IMG/VR virus record: IMGVR_UViG_3300036820_000015
Location: 1 to 64,000 of that record
From: a virus
Strand: one strand, 5' to 3'
Length of the DNA: 64,000 bases
The notes under the pieces are model-generated. The model was not told the DNA's origin. It was given only the letters and a program-made list of their open reading frames with translations, and made no database searches. The position numbers were made by a program, and so were the translations under genes. Below, one piece after another: positions 56,555-64,000 of this stretch (position 1 is its first letter; each line of letters starts with the position of its first letter).

Positions 56555-57712
56555 TCATGGCTGATATGCGGCCACATTATTGGCGGTCGACCCTACAATC
56601 GTCGCCCCGCTCAGCACGTCCACCGGACTCAACACATTCCCTTTGCTGCTCCCATCACCAACGGCCCCCAGCCGGTCGCTCCCACAGGCCCACACGTTCC
56701 CGCTCGTATCGATCCCGTAGCTCGTATACCCACCGGTCGCCACACTACTCAACGTCACTCCGCTGGGCAGCGCCGTGAAAGCCTGCACCGGAGTCGAGTT
56801 GGTGGCCGACTGTGTCCCGTTGCAGAACTGGCCGAAGGAATCATTCCCCCAGATGTACGGCACTCCACTGCTCAGCATGGCGATGGCCTGACCGTTGGTG
56901 TTGATCGAGCCTCCGGTATACACCTGCGTGGCCACGCTTCCACTGGGCAGATTCACCTGCACCGGCACGTCGCTATTCGTCGTCGTCCCGTTGCCCAGCT
57001 GGCCCCACTCGTTTTGGCCCCAGTCCCACACTTGGCCACTGGTCAAGATGGCCGACGACGTTGTCTCCCCGGCCGAGATCTGAGTCACCCCCGTCAGCCC
57101 GGTCACACTCACCACCGTGGTGCTATTCGTCGTCGTCCCGTTGCCCAGCTGGCCGTTGCTGTTCCCGCCGCACGCTTCCACCGTCCCGCTGCTCGTCAGG
57201 AAGATCTCGTGGTCACTACCGCCTGCCGTCGCTGTGACCCCGCTCAATGGCAGCAGGGTCGGACTGTGGTGCTGGGCGGTGTTACCGAGACACAGCTGGC
57301 CACCGGCGTTGTAACCCCAGCCGTACACCGTGCCGGTACTACTGACAGCGAAGTTGGTGTCTTGGGATTCACCGATGCTCACGATGGTCGGCAGTCCCGG
57401 GACCCGAACAGCAGCGGCCACATGGTTGACCGTGTCGCCCTGGCCGAGAGCCCCGTGGGTCCCGAGGCCCCAGGCGAACACATTGCCGCTGGAGTCGAGA
57501 GCGATGCCACTGGCGTTACCGACGGCCATCTGCACGATGCCGCTGAGTCCACTGATCGGTGTGGGGGTGTCGCTCTCGTGTGAGTCTGAGACGCCAACGG
57601 TGACGAGTGCTCCCCAGCGTTGGCCGGTCGGTGTCTGGGCGCTGGCGATGCAGCTGGATAGCCCGATGACGGCCGTAGCCGCTAGGACAGCAGTGATGAT
57701 GGTCCGTTTCAT
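56555..57712 (-). CDS. secreted RCC1-repeat beta-propeller lipoprotein
   Basis: A 385-residue protein. The signal peptide has a lipobox-like LSSC (MKRTIITAVLAATAVIGLSSC). At least six RCC1-type blades follow, each with a WGxNxxGQLGxG core (for example WGLGTHGALGQG, WGYNAGGQLCLG, WGQNEWGQLGNG). It is predicted to be exported, lipid-anchored and to form a closed propeller. The ATG overlaps the stop of the upstream gene in its corrected frame, so it belongs to the early operon. It could be a surface binding or exclusion factor. RCC1 proteins are unusual in phage early operons. Confidence 0.82.
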   Translation of the reverse strand: MKRTIITAVLAATAVIGLSSCIASAQTPTGQRWGALVTVGVSDSHESDTPTPISGLSGIVQMAVGNASGIALDSSGNVFAWGLGTHGALGQGDTVNHVAAAVRVPGLPTIVSIGESQDTNFAVSSTGTVYGWGYNAGGQLCLGNTAQHHSPTLLPLSGVTATAGGSDHEIFLTSSGTVEACGGNSNGQLGNGTTTNSTTVVSVTGLTGVTQISAGETTSSAILTSGQVWDWGQNEWGQLGNGTTTNSDVPVQVNLPSGSVATQVYTGGSINTNGQAIAMLSSGVPYIWGNDSFGQFCNGTQSATNSTPVQAFTALPSGVTLSSVATGGYTSYGIDTSGNVWACGSDRLGAVGDGSSKGNVLSPVDVLSGATIVGSTANNVAAYQP

Positions 57713-58006
57713 GATGGTGTTGTCTCCTTGTTTTCCTGGTGGGGTTCTGAGTTTTCGAGTACGCGGTCGCGGTGCTTGGCGCAAAACTGAGCCTGGATCT
57801 CTTCTCCATCGGGTAGATGCAGCACGATGATTTTTGACGGCTTGGTTCTGGCAGGGCTCGGGGTCGTCAGGTCGGCCGATGACGCGGTCGTTGCCCCTGC
57901 CCCAGCCCCAGTGGCAGCCGATGAGGGTATGGATCATGTTCTGGGCCTCGGGGTCACCGTCAACAATCTGCTTCATCTCTTTGATGCCCATGCGCTTCTC
58001 GGTCAT
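57709..58006 (-). pseudogene. small Cys protein with a one-base frameshift
   Basis: From ATG 58006 the frame reads MTEKRMGIKEMKQIVDG...CHWGWG...PCQNQAVK. At a T5 run (57831-57835, A5 in the gene) the coding signal moves to IIVLHLPDGEEIQAQFCAKH, ending in a TGA that overlaps the next ATG. The interval is 298 nt, one base over a multiple of three. Corrected, it is a 98-residue C/H zinc protein. As sequenced the frame runs on into the lipoprotein. Confidence 0.7.
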
Positions 58007-58152
58007 GACGCACTCCTTTCGCGAGCAATCCTCAGTCCGTAGTAGTACCCATGCCGCAGCGAACAGAAGAAACCGTTCCCGTCGTAGCCGTAGCCCTTAA
58101 TGAAACGCGCTCTGGGGAGTGGGTGGCTGCAGTAGAGACAGTTCGGGATCAT
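58003..58152 (-). CDS. 49-residue zinc microprotein
   Basis: MIPNCLYCSHPLPRARF..., with NCLYC and FFCSLRH as a C/C/C/H zinc site; rich in Tyr and Gly. The stop overlaps the next ATG. Function is unknown. Confidence 0.65.
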   Translation of the reverse strand: MIPNCLYCSHPLPRARFIKGYGYDGNGFFCSLRHGYYYGLRIARERSAS

Positions 58153-58155
58153 CAA

Positions 58156-58347
58156 TCACCACTCCCCAGAGTGGGCCCAACGAGCGGTGGGAGCATGGCG
58201 CTTCTTCATGACCCGGTTGCCACACTCTTTGCACCATCCGAAGAGTTGATCCGACAACACTGACTCCTCGACCCGACCGGGATCTACTTTGGCCCAGTGG
58301 TCGAAGTCCAAATCGGATGCTTGCTCCCACGTCAAACGGATGGTCAC
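58156..58347 (-). CDS. 63-residue hypothetical protein
   Basis: GTG 58347 overlaps the upstream stop (GTGA). An acidic N-terminal half (TWEQASDLDFDHWAKVDPG) and CKECGNRVMKKRH, half of a zinc ribbon, are seen. Only this C-terminal part of a longer open frame looks coding. Confidence 0.6.
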   Translation of the reverse strand: MTIRLTWEQASDLDFDHWAKVDPGRVEESVLSDQLFGWCKECGNRVMKKRHAPTARWAHSGEW

Positions 58348-58505
58348 GGCACCACCAACGCGATCCGGTCGTCGTTGTAGTACTCGCCGTCCTCGTAGTA
58401 GTAGTCCTCGGCGGCGAAGGGGTCGGTGTCCCACCAGTCCCCCTCTTCGCGCGACTCGTACTCGATGGCGCTGAGGGGGTCGACGCCAGCGCGGAGCCGC
58501 GTCAT
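58344..58505 (-). CDS. 53-residue acidic Tyr-rich protein
   Basis: MTRLRAGVDPLSAIEYESRE then a run of Asp, Glu and Tyr (DYYYEDGEYYNDD). The strong negative charge is reminiscent of DNA-mimic or inhibitor peptides, but that is only a resemblance. Overlaps on both sides place it firmly in the operon. Confidence 0.6.
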   Translation of the reverse strand: MTRLRAGVDPLSAIEYESREEGDWWDTDPFAAEDYYYEDGEYYNDDRIALVVP

Positions 58506-58885
58506 GACTCCCCCCGCTCTTTGCGGCAAGGGGAGCATGAGCACCCACGCCCATCCGGGTCACCGTTGAGCACCCAGATGGCATGCCAAAGGCATTCGCC
58601 TGTCTTCCAGATCCGTCGAGCAATGCGCTCGACCTTGTAGTCACTCCAGCCCTGAACGCTGCACCTCACGAGCTTCTCAGTCTGCTCGAAGGGCACACCC
58701 TGCGACTCGGGTGACGGGTTCGCCTGGTTGGTGCTGCCGTTTCGTAGGCAGGCAGAGCGTCGATCAAGGTCATCGGCCAATACCTGATCCGACTTCTCGT
58801 CCCAACGAAACCGCGCCTCGAACAGCTTGGCTGCCTTACTTGCCTGATTGGCCTTGATCGAGGCCTCTCGCGTCGCGTCGCTCAT
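58502..58885 (-). CDS. hypothetical protein with Cys-rich end
   Basis: A 127-residue protein: helical basic first half (KANQASKAAKLFEARFRWDEK), mixed middle, and CSCSPC near the end. AAGGAGAGAG lies upstream. ATGA overlap with the downstream gene. No family is recognised. Confidence 0.65.
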   Translation of the reverse strand: MSDATREASIKANQASKAAKLFEARFRWDEKSDQVLADDLDRRSACLRNGSTNQANPSPESQGVPFEQTEKLVRCSVQGWSDYKVERIARRIWKTGECLWHAIWVLNGDPDGRGCSCSPCRKERGES

Positions 58886-58955
58886 AGTCACTTCTCTCTC
58901 CTTCGGCCGGGCCCATCCCGAACCTTCCCCCATGTAAGCACACAACCGCCCTCCT

Positions 58956-59387
58956 TTATTCCAGCATCTGCCCGAGTTCTGCCACCTCCCCCCACCCCCC
59001 GGTTGACCTGAATGCCACCCATGTGCTTTGATGGCCTCGCGTCCCGCCGACGCACCCCAGGCGATACCGTGACCATCGCACGAGAGAGCCCGGCCACCCA
59101 GCCCCGAGGGGGGACAGGGGAGCCGGGCTCTTCTCGTTCCTATCGCCAGGTGCCCAGGAGACCCGGCCCCCTGGCCGCCTCAGCCGGGCAGGCCCCCACG
59201 GATGGGCACTGACCCTCTCCCGGGTGCCTGGGGCCACAGGGACCGGTCTCCTCTGAATCCGCTCGCTCGGGCCGAGAGGGACCCAGTCCACCCACTTGGT
59301 CTTGTGGCTCGGGCAGATATGGCCGATCTGGATGGCGCCGCGCGCGTCGATCGTGGCCAGGCACTTCGGGCACTGCCAGGTGGTCAT
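58956..59387 (-). CDS. zinc-ribbon protein, 3' extent uncertain
   Basis: The first 40 residues (MTTWQCPKCLATIDARGAIQ...CPSHKTKWVDWVPLG) are a credible zinc ribbon coupled to the upstream stop. The following 100 residues are Arg/Pro/Gly-rich and run through the long hairpin at 59060-59147, so the real gene may be shorter, perhaps ended by an unseen frameshift. Confidence 0.5.
   Translation of the reverse strand: MTTWQCPKCLATIDARGAIQIGHICPSHKTKWVDWVPLGPSERIQRRPVPVAPGTRERVSAHPWGPARLRRPGGRVSWAPGDRNEKSPAPLSPLGAGWPGSLVRWSRYRLGCVGGTRGHQSTWVAFRSTGGWGEVAELGQMLE
59060..59147 (+). ncRNA. putative structured RNA or terminator
   Basis: An outer GGCGATA/TATCGCC stem, then CGAGA and AGAGCCCGGC pairing with GCCGGGCTCT and TCTCG, and an inner GCCCC/GGGG, form one long hairpin of more than 20 bp. 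TTGACC lies about 55 nt upstream on the plus strand. The element is antisense to the doubtful 3' part of the gene at 58956. Confidence 0.45.
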
Positions 59388-59554
59388 GGCAGGAGGCTCC
59401 TGAGGCCCTCGACCGGCGACCCGGCGACGTAGGTGTCATCGCTCGGGTCATCGCTCGGGTGCCACTCGTCGCCGCACCGTCGGCAGACCCAGGAGTCGTC
59501 CCGCCAATCGAGGATGCCGTCACAGTTGTCGCAGTGTGGCTTCCTCTTGGTCAT
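59384..59554 (-). CDS. 56-residue zinc-ribbon protein
   Basis: MTKRKPHCDNCDG...WVCRRCGDEWHP is a clean four-cysteine zinc ribbon, followed by a short acidic repeat (PSDDPSDD). ATGA overlaps on both sides. Function is unknown. Confidence 0.7.
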   Translation of the reverse strand: MTKRKPHCDNCDGILDWRDDSWVCRRCGDEWHPSDDPSDDTYVAGSPVEGLRSLLP

Positions 59555-60069
59555 GGCACCTCCAATCCGTGCTCGTAGCAGACCCAGGCCAATGTATGGT
59601 CACCGCGGCCAATGTGGAAATCTTTCTGTAGCCCATTGGTGAACCCTTCTTCGTGGGTGATACACCGCCAGTAGCCTTCGTTCAACTCGCACTTGGTGGG
59701 CTTGACGGCATAGGTCTCGCCACTGATCACTGACACCTCTCCCACGCGCGCTTTGCGGACTCTTCCGTGTTCTGTCGCTTCCCACTGTTCTGTGTCAGGC
59801 ATTCCCTCTCTCCGTTCCTTCGAGCCCAGCGTCTGCAGTCCAAACTTGAGCTTCTCGCACATCATCTCGGCACCGATCCGCGTACCCACCCAGAAGGTGA
59901 TGGCCGAGCGGTCATCGTCCTCATCGCTGTGGTGCAGGGCCGGGTGACTCTTCAGATAGAGCCGCGCACCGTAGAACACGCGCTCGCTGCCGTCCAGCTG
60001 GATGATCGGCTTGGTCTCGACGATCTCCGTCTCGTTCGTAAGCTCCTCGTGGTAGATGTTCAGGCGCAT
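59551..60069 (-). CDS. hypothetical early protein
   Basis: A 172-residue protein from ATG 60069 (MRLNIYHEELTNETEIVETK...). The first half is beta-rich (IIQLDGSERVFYGARLYL) and the second is basic/acidic mixed with CELNEGYWRCITHEEG. Similar small proteins occur in actinophage early regions without known function. It is coupled at both ends. Confidence 0.75.
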   Translation of the reverse strand: MRLNIYHEELTNETEIVETKPIIQLDGSERVFYGARLYLKSHPALHHSDEDDDRSAITFWVGTRIGAEMMCEKLKFGLQTLGSKERREGMPDTEQWEATEHGRVRKARVGEVSVISGETYAVKPTKCELNEGYWRCITHEEGFTNGLQKDFHIGRGDHTLAWVCYEHGLEVP

Positions 60070-60311
60070 CAGACAAACCTGCCCCATACCAGTTTTCCCT
60101 CACCGTCATGGATGTAAGCCGCCATATCAGTACCGTCCTCATCGGTGTCCTCGGTGAAAAGAGTGAGGTGATCGATGCAGACGTTGGGTCGCTCGGTGGT
60201 AAATACCTGCATCCTCTTGCCGTCTAACTCACCGTCGACGAAATCGTAGGTAATACACCATGGCCCCGTCTCTTCATCGAAACCTCTCTCTTTGCTTTGG
60301 AACTCTCTCAC
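60069..60311 (-). CDS. hypothetical protein
   Basis: An 80-residue alpha/beta protein from GTG 60311 with AGGAGGAAA upstream (MREFQSKERGFDEETGPW...). The stop overlaps the next ATG. It could be a partner of the following protein. Confidence 0.7.
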   Translation of the reverse strand: MREFQSKERGFDEETGPWCITYDFVDGELDGKRMQVFTTERPNVCIDHLTLFTEDTDEDGTDMAAYIHDGEGKLVWGRFV

Positions 60312-60964
60312 TATGGCTTTCCTCCTCTTCCGATCCTCACTGCGATCACCTCTCGATCCATCTCTCCGCGTAGCACGCGCGCGAAGTCACTCAGCCCACT
60401 ACTGATATCCCGCTGCCTCCTCCCACTGTTGTCGCGCAGTGCCGCCGCCGGATGGTACAGCGGGAAACACCAGCGCCCTTTGCCTACTCCAGCTGGTATG
60501 GCGAAGGGCTTGCCCTGGATATCCGACACCTTGGCCTTCACCGTCTGCAGACTCTTCAGCGCCGTGTTGCCCAAGGTGACGATCCACTCCGGGTCGGCCA
60601 AGGTAATCTGCGCTCGGAGGTTAGGCATGCAGGCCATGATCTGTGCATCCTCCGGCGGCCCTTGCGCCCGGCAACAGCAGACATTGGCGATGAACATCTC
60701 ACTGAAGGTCGGCAGTCCGACGTCACGCATGAGACGCGCCAGCAGCTGGCCGCTGGGTCCGATGAACGGCTGCCCACGCGCGTTCTCCTCGTAGCCGGGA
60801 GCTTCACCGAGGAGCATGATGGTGGCCGGAGCGCGACCGCGAAATGGAACCGGGGCTTTGGCAGACGCGCGGAGACCACAGGCGGTACAGTCGATGATCT
60901 GGTTGCGGACGCGGTTACGCTCAGCGGCCTGGAGAGCGAGGTCGGTCAAGGCAGTGGACCCCAT
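60311..60964 (-). CDS. uracil-DNA glycosylase, family 4/5 (Fe-S)
   Basis: A 217-residue protein. GEAPGYEE (53-60) and GQPFIGPSGQLL form the uracil pocket, and HPAAAL (171-176) is the DNA-intercalation motif. Cysteines C26, C29, one of C96-98, and C112 fit the [4Fe-4S] cluster of family 4/5 enzymes. It removes uracil from DNA in the cytoplasm. Its start overlaps the ParB-like gene. The C-terminal 40 residues are basic. Confidence 0.9.
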   Translation of the reverse strand: MGSTALTDLALQAAERNRVRNQIIDCTACGLRASAKAPVPFRGRAPATIMLLGEAPGYEENARGQPFIGPSGQLLARLMRDVGLPTFSEMFIANVCCCRAQGPPEDAQIMACMPNLRAQITLADPEWIVTLGNTALKSLQTVKAKVSDIQGKPFAIPAGVGKGRWCFPLYHPAAALRDNSGRRQRDISSGLSDFARVLRGEMDREVIAVRIGRGGKP

Positions 60965-61857
60965 ACTGACCCTGGATCTTTCCGCTCCACTCCAGCAATC
61001 TCTGGATACGCTTCGTTGGCTCCCATCTTCAGGACAGATAGAGGCTTAGCGAAATAAGTCGCATTCCAGGCCTTAGTGATGTAAGCCTGCATGAGCGGGG
61101 GTTCGAGATGCCGTGTCCCTGAAGAGTTCACCATAGCGGTGGCTCTCAATGTGTGGGCTGGATCGCCCTTCGTTAGTCCGGTACCTTCAATCACTTGGTT
61201 AACGAATAGATCAGCCAGTCCACGATTAGCCCACGCCCCGAGGTAGAGAACAGCAGCGAAGCGAGATTTCTGGAAGTAACGGAATGGGATGCGGCGAGCA
61301 TCATTGACATAGATCCCGAGATCGGGATGCCGCCGATAGATGTCCTCTATCTCGGAGCCCACGACTTTCCCGTGACGGCCCATATCGTTCTCCCACCGGA
61401 ACACCTCAGCTGCCGTAGCACTAAGCCGAGAAGGTGCAGCGAGAATGGGAGTGCCTGTTTCCGTAGCCTCCATCGCTAAGACATCAGCACCGTTCCGAGG
61501 TGCCACCTGGTCTAAGTACTTCCTATCATCTGGGTCTATCCCCCACGTCACTGTCACAACAAAGCTGCGTTTGGTTGCCACGCAACTCTTTAGACGATGT
61601 TGACCGTCCCTCAGGATTCCGTCCCAGTCGTAGATAATAGGCTGACCAGTGAGTGCCCAGGTACTGAGGATCATTGCTCGTGCGTAGATGGCCACTATAT
61701 TTGTTCTGACGTTACGATTGTGGATGTTGTATTCCTCAAGATGTTGAGCCGCCATCTCTGGGGTGATGGTGACTTCGGCATGCCATAGCTTCCCTGAAGA
61801 TACGAACACCGCATCAGGGAACATGGCTTTGAGCTTTGCAGGATATGTAGGTGACAC
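60946..61857 (-). CDS. ParB/Srx-like domain protein
   Basis: A 303-residue protein. YDWDGILRDGQHRLKS matches the ParB-type nucleotide-binding box (G-x-HR), followed by a helical region with WGIDPDDRKYLDQVAPR and a long C-terminal part. It may be a ParB-like nuclease or CTPase of phage DNA metabolism. I chose GTG 61857, preceded by GGGAGAGAGAA; ATG 61896 would add 13 residues and overlap the upstream gene. Confidence 0.78.
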   Translation of the reverse strand: MSPTYPAKLKAMFPDAVFVSSGKLWHAEVTITPEMAAQHLEEYNIHNRNVRTNIVAIYARAMILSTWALTGQPIIYDWDGILRDGQHRLKSCVATKRSFVVTVTWGIDPDDRKYLDQVAPRNGADVLAMEATETGTPILAAPSRLSATAAEVFRWENDMGRHGKVVGSEIEDIYRRHPDLGIYVNDARRIPFRYFQKSRFAAVLYLGAWANRGLADLFVNQVIEGTGLTKGDPAHTLRATAMVNSSGTRHLEPPLMQAYITKAWNATYFAKPLSVLKMGANEAYPEIAGVERKDPGSVWGPLP

Positions 61858-61876
61858 TTCTCTCTCCCTCTCTGTC

Positions 61877-62308
61877 TTAGGTGAAGCTGTGTCCATCCGG
61901 TTCCGGTGTCTTCACCGGACTACCCCTCCGCGCGAACTCCTCATCACTGACCTCACACAACTCCGTCAGCGCTGACTGCATGCTCCGCCCGCACTTCCGA
62001 CAGCCAGGGCCCTCCATGGCCACGCCCTCACGCACCAGCAGCACGTTGACCATCGGCTTGCCCTCGTCGTCCTTCTCTACCTCACCCTCGCCGTCCTCCC
62101 CCTTTACCCTCTCTCCCGCTTCATCCAGCACCCAACGGAAGTCAATGACACACGGAATGTTCTGGACCATGATCCACTGGTGCCGGTACTGATCCTTCTG
62201 GCGGAACTTGGCCAGGTCGACGGCACCGTACAGCGGGACCACCGGTTGATCGGGTACCGGGAAGCCGACACCGATCGGGATGACGTTACTCTCTTCGTCC
62301 ATGTCCAT
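61877..62308 (-). CDS. hypothetical protein with zinc knuckle
   Basis: A 143-residue protein from ATG 62308 (MDMDEESNVIPIGVGFP...). An acidic Lys/Glu stretch (GERVKGEDGEGEVEKDDEG) and GCRKCGRSM near the C-terminus are visible. ATG overlaps the upstream stop by one base. Function is unknown. Confidence 0.7.
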   Translation of the reverse strand: MDMDEESNVIPIGVGFPVPDQPVVPLYGAVDLAKFRQKDQYRHQWIMVQNIPCVIDFRWVLDEAGERVKGEDGEGEVEKDDEGKPMVNVLLVREGVAMEGPGCRKCGRSMQSALTELCEVSDEEFARRGSPVKTPEPDGHSFT

Positions 62309-62595
62309 CAGTCTGCGGTCCAATCTGTTCCCTTGAGGCTCTCGGCACAGTCGAGACACACCCACTCACCGTTACGTCGGAACACCCAGTCCCCCTCGTC
62401 GATCGCTCCATCGCATCGCTTACAGTCACTCTCGAAACCTGACTGAGTGCGTGGTCCCTGTGGCAGATCGTGCTGGTTCTTGGCGAGCGGGCTACCCCAG
62501 CCGACGCCAGCTGGCTTGGCCTTTTGGGTGTTGCAGATAGCGCAGAACCCTTTGGTCATCTCGTGTATGCAGAGATCGGCTACCTCACCCATCAT
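62308..62595 (-). CDS. zinc-finger protein with two sites
   Basis: A 95-residue protein. CIHEMTKGFCAIC near the start and CKRCDGAIDEGDWVF...CLDC near the end form two zinc sites. The latter resembles small host-derived zinc ribbons. Tight overlaps on both sides. Confidence 0.72.
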   Translation of the reverse strand: MMGEVADLCIHEMTKGFCAICNTQKAKPAGVGWGSPLAKNQHDLPQGPRTQSGFESDCKRCDGAIDEGDWVFRRNGEWVCLDCAESLKGTDWTAD

Positions 62596-62893
62596 CCATC
62601 ACCAGTCCTCCAGCCTCTTCGGCCGTCTCGCTGACCAGCGGACCGTAGGACGGTGGCTGCAGCGGAACGTGGCCGATGATGGTGATGACGCGTACGCCGG
62701 TGTCCACGAACCGTTTGGCATTCGGCATCCGGTTGTGGGGATTGCCCGTGTGGCCTTTGATGTCGATGTAGACGTTCCGGTCGAAGCGGGCCGGGGCGTC
62801 CAGGGTGATGTTGGCTACCTTGAAGTCCGGGGCGTTGACGATTTCGAGGACGGCGTCGAGGGCGGCGCGCTCTTCTTCGGGGGTGAGGATCAT
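62585..62893 (-). CDS. hypothetical alpha/beta protein
   Basis: A 102-residue protein (MILTPEEERAALDAVLEIVNAPDF...) with a helical start and beta segments (VANITLDAP, VRVITIIGHVPL). No motif allows a function. It overlaps both neighbours. Confidence 0.72.
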   Translation of the reverse strand: MILTPEEERAALDAVLEIVNAPDFKVANITLDAPARFDRNVYIDIKGHTGNPHNRMPNAKRFVDTGVRVITIIGHVPLQPPSYGPLVSETAEEAGGLVMDDG

Positions 62894-63207
62894 CCACCAA
62901 ACTCCTTTGTCTCACTCATGAAAAGAACCCCTTTACCCTTGGGGCTGAAGTCAGCCTTGTAAGGAGGAATGGGTGGGCACTCCTCTTCACTATTAACCCC
63001 ATCATGATGCCGAGCGTTAAGGTAATCGTTCAAGTCGATTCCACACACGAGGGAATGGTCTGATAACTGAGCACAGTAAGCGGCAGCGCAGAGAAGACCA
63101 CAGAACTCTTCGGTCATGTCGATCTCGTCGGCAGCAACGACCCAATGGATAACGAGTCCACGATCGGCTACATCGAGAGGAGCATGGCAGTGAGCGCATT
63201 GGTTCAC
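62890..63207 (-). CDS. small protein with zinc site
   Basis: A 105-residue protein from GTG 63207, which overlaps the thyX stop as GTGA. CAHCHAPLD is followed by FCGLLCAAAYC, a treble-clef-like arrangement, then an acidic end. Function is unknown. Confidence 0.68.
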   Translation of the reverse strand: MNQCAHCHAPLDVADRGLVIHWVVAADEIDMTEEFCGLLCAAAYCAQLSDHSLVCGIDLNDYLNARHHDGVNSEEECPPIPPYKADFSPKGKGVLFMSETKEFGG

Positions 63208-64000
63208 AGTCCGACCTCGTGACGCATTTGATCCCAGCCGGTGAAGTTCCCTTTGTGCCCAAGGTGCTTCACTGCACCGTTTGGCCAATGGTCGCACGGT
63301 GTGGCCACATGCTCCAACGGACTGGCATGGGCCGGAACCGCGCTAGTCAGCCGGTCGTACAACTCCAAATCCTTCTCGATGTCGCGTACGCCGTCATGAG
63401 TCAGGTAACTCACGCGCGCGCACCGAGCGGCCGACACTTGCTTCAACTCCTCCCAGTCGACATTCTCCCCATGGCGCATTGCTGAGTCCCTATAGTCCAT
63501 AGGTTGAATAAACGGTAGGTGCCATAATGTCGGTTCGAGCAACTTAGGCTCTGACTGCTCGTAGGCATCCCGCATTGCCTCCGCCGCAGCGCGGATCTCC
63601 GGTTGCGCCATCGGGTTACACCGAAGGGCAAAGAAGTTCGAGAAATCTGTGGCGGATACGATGACTGTGTGCCACATGAACGGCTCCAGCAGCCGATTGG
63701 TCACTGACTTGTGGACTCCGAGCCTCGACAGCTTCTCGGCGTAGTCAGTGGCAGCATCCCGCGCCTCGATCCACACCGCTTTCGGGCCGCTCCAGTATGT
63801 GCCATCAGGACCCTGTAGCGGAATCTCATCACCGCCCTGCATCCCTGGTTGCTCAGTGGGCCACGACAACGGGATTGCCGGATCTGATCGGACACGTTCC
63901 AGTTGTTTCTTCACCGGTATAGCCCGGCTGCTCGCACTGTTCCGCGAGAATATCCGATGCGTGTTGAACTCAGCCAACACGAACCGGTGAAGCGTGACCT
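63204..64000 (-). CDS. thyX: flavin-dependent thymidylate synthase ThyX (5' end outside window)
   Basis: About 265 residues are visible, continuing past the window edge: VTLHRFVLAEFNTHRIFSRN, then SASSRAIPVKK, the ThyX signature in the Arg/Ser variant used by phages. Later come TNRLLEPFMWHTVIVSATDF, with the residues that position FAD and dUMP, and RCARVSYLTHDG. It makes dTMP with FADH2 and methylene-tetrahydrofolate, supporting phage DNA synthesis. The internal GTG at 63980 is not a start. The downstream gene is coupled by GTGA. Confidence 0.9.
   Translation of the reverse strand, partial: VTLHRFVLAEFNTHRIFSRNSASSRAIPVKKQLERVRSDPAIPLSWPTEQPGMQGGDEIPLQGPDGTYWSGPKAVWIEARDAATDYAEKLSRLGVHKSVTNRLLEPFMWHTVIVSATDFSNFFALRCNPMAQPEIRAAAEAMRDAYEQSEPKLLEPTLWHLPFIQPMDYRDSAMRHGENVDWEELKQVSAARCARVSYLTHDGVRDIEKDLELYDRLTSAVPAHASPLEHVATPCDHWPNGAVKHLGHKGNFTGWDQMRHEVGL

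Noticed and set aside
56459-57583. 374-codon plus-strand frame
   Set aside because: Antisense of the RCC1 lipoprotein gene.

Overview
This window is most of the genome of a tailed double-stranded DNA phage (siphovirus-like Caudoviricetes) that infects an actinobacterium. The host call rests on a phage WhiB-like Fe-S regulator, an Rpf-like cell-wall lysin, a flavin-dependent thymidylate synthase (ThyX), very dense ATGA/GTGA gene overlaps, high GC, and many genes that seem to start as leaderless transcripts (a TANNNT box 6-7 nt before the start codon). No integrase or excisionase was seen. The right edge cuts through thyX, so the genome continues beyond it.

Layout. 1-1,625: one Cys-rich gene flanked by a 29-bp perfect inverted repeat and several strong hairpins. 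1,626-5,391: mostly minus-strand accessory genes (DUF932, small zinc proteins, an operon with an in-frame TGA and a frameshift) plus a plus-strand whiB. 5,475-16,397: packaging and portal module on the plus strand (terminase small and large subunits, portal, MuF-like head protein), interrupted by two secreted proteins, a run of tiny overlapping genes and an HNH endonuclease. 16,357-17,880: a six-gene minus-strand cassette. 17,961-34,732: accessory and head genes: a protein made of 21 exact 20-residue repeats, a 1,159-residue zinc-ribbon/Nudix/ADP-ribosyltransferase-like protein, an intein-containing XkdF-type protease, scaffold, major capsid and head-tail connectors. 34,794-54,435: virion surface, fibre and tail genes: major tail protein, a lysis-like cassette, frameshifted tail assembly chaperones, a 1,367-residue tape measure, and baseplate or tip proteins. 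54,457-64,000: a long tightly overlapping minus-strand early operon with many zinc-ribbon microproteins, a DPPY methyltransferase, an RCC1-repeat lipoprotein, uracil-DNA glycosylase, a ParB-like protein and ThyX.

How it works together. The plus-strand late genes follow the usual order of packaging, portal, protease/scaffold, capsid, connectors, tail tube, chaperones, tape measure and tip. Several late intergenic gaps carry a shared motif, close to AGGTCCCCCACTCCGCGCG, just before a leaderless-type -10 box, which I infer to be the late promoter family. The minus-strand right arm supplies DNA metabolism and probable host-takeover proteins.

The most interesting elements are the Nudix plus ART-like giant protein (21182-24661), the intein whose homing endonuclease lies out of frame inside the intein coding sequence (25807-26670), the 20-residue repeat protein, the recurrent promoter motif, and unexplained structured regions at 151-238, 11117-11188, 25240-25356 and 59060-59147. 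Four genes are broken by a single extra base or an in-frame TGA. Their spacing and overlaps suggest sequencing error or very recent mutation rather than old decay.
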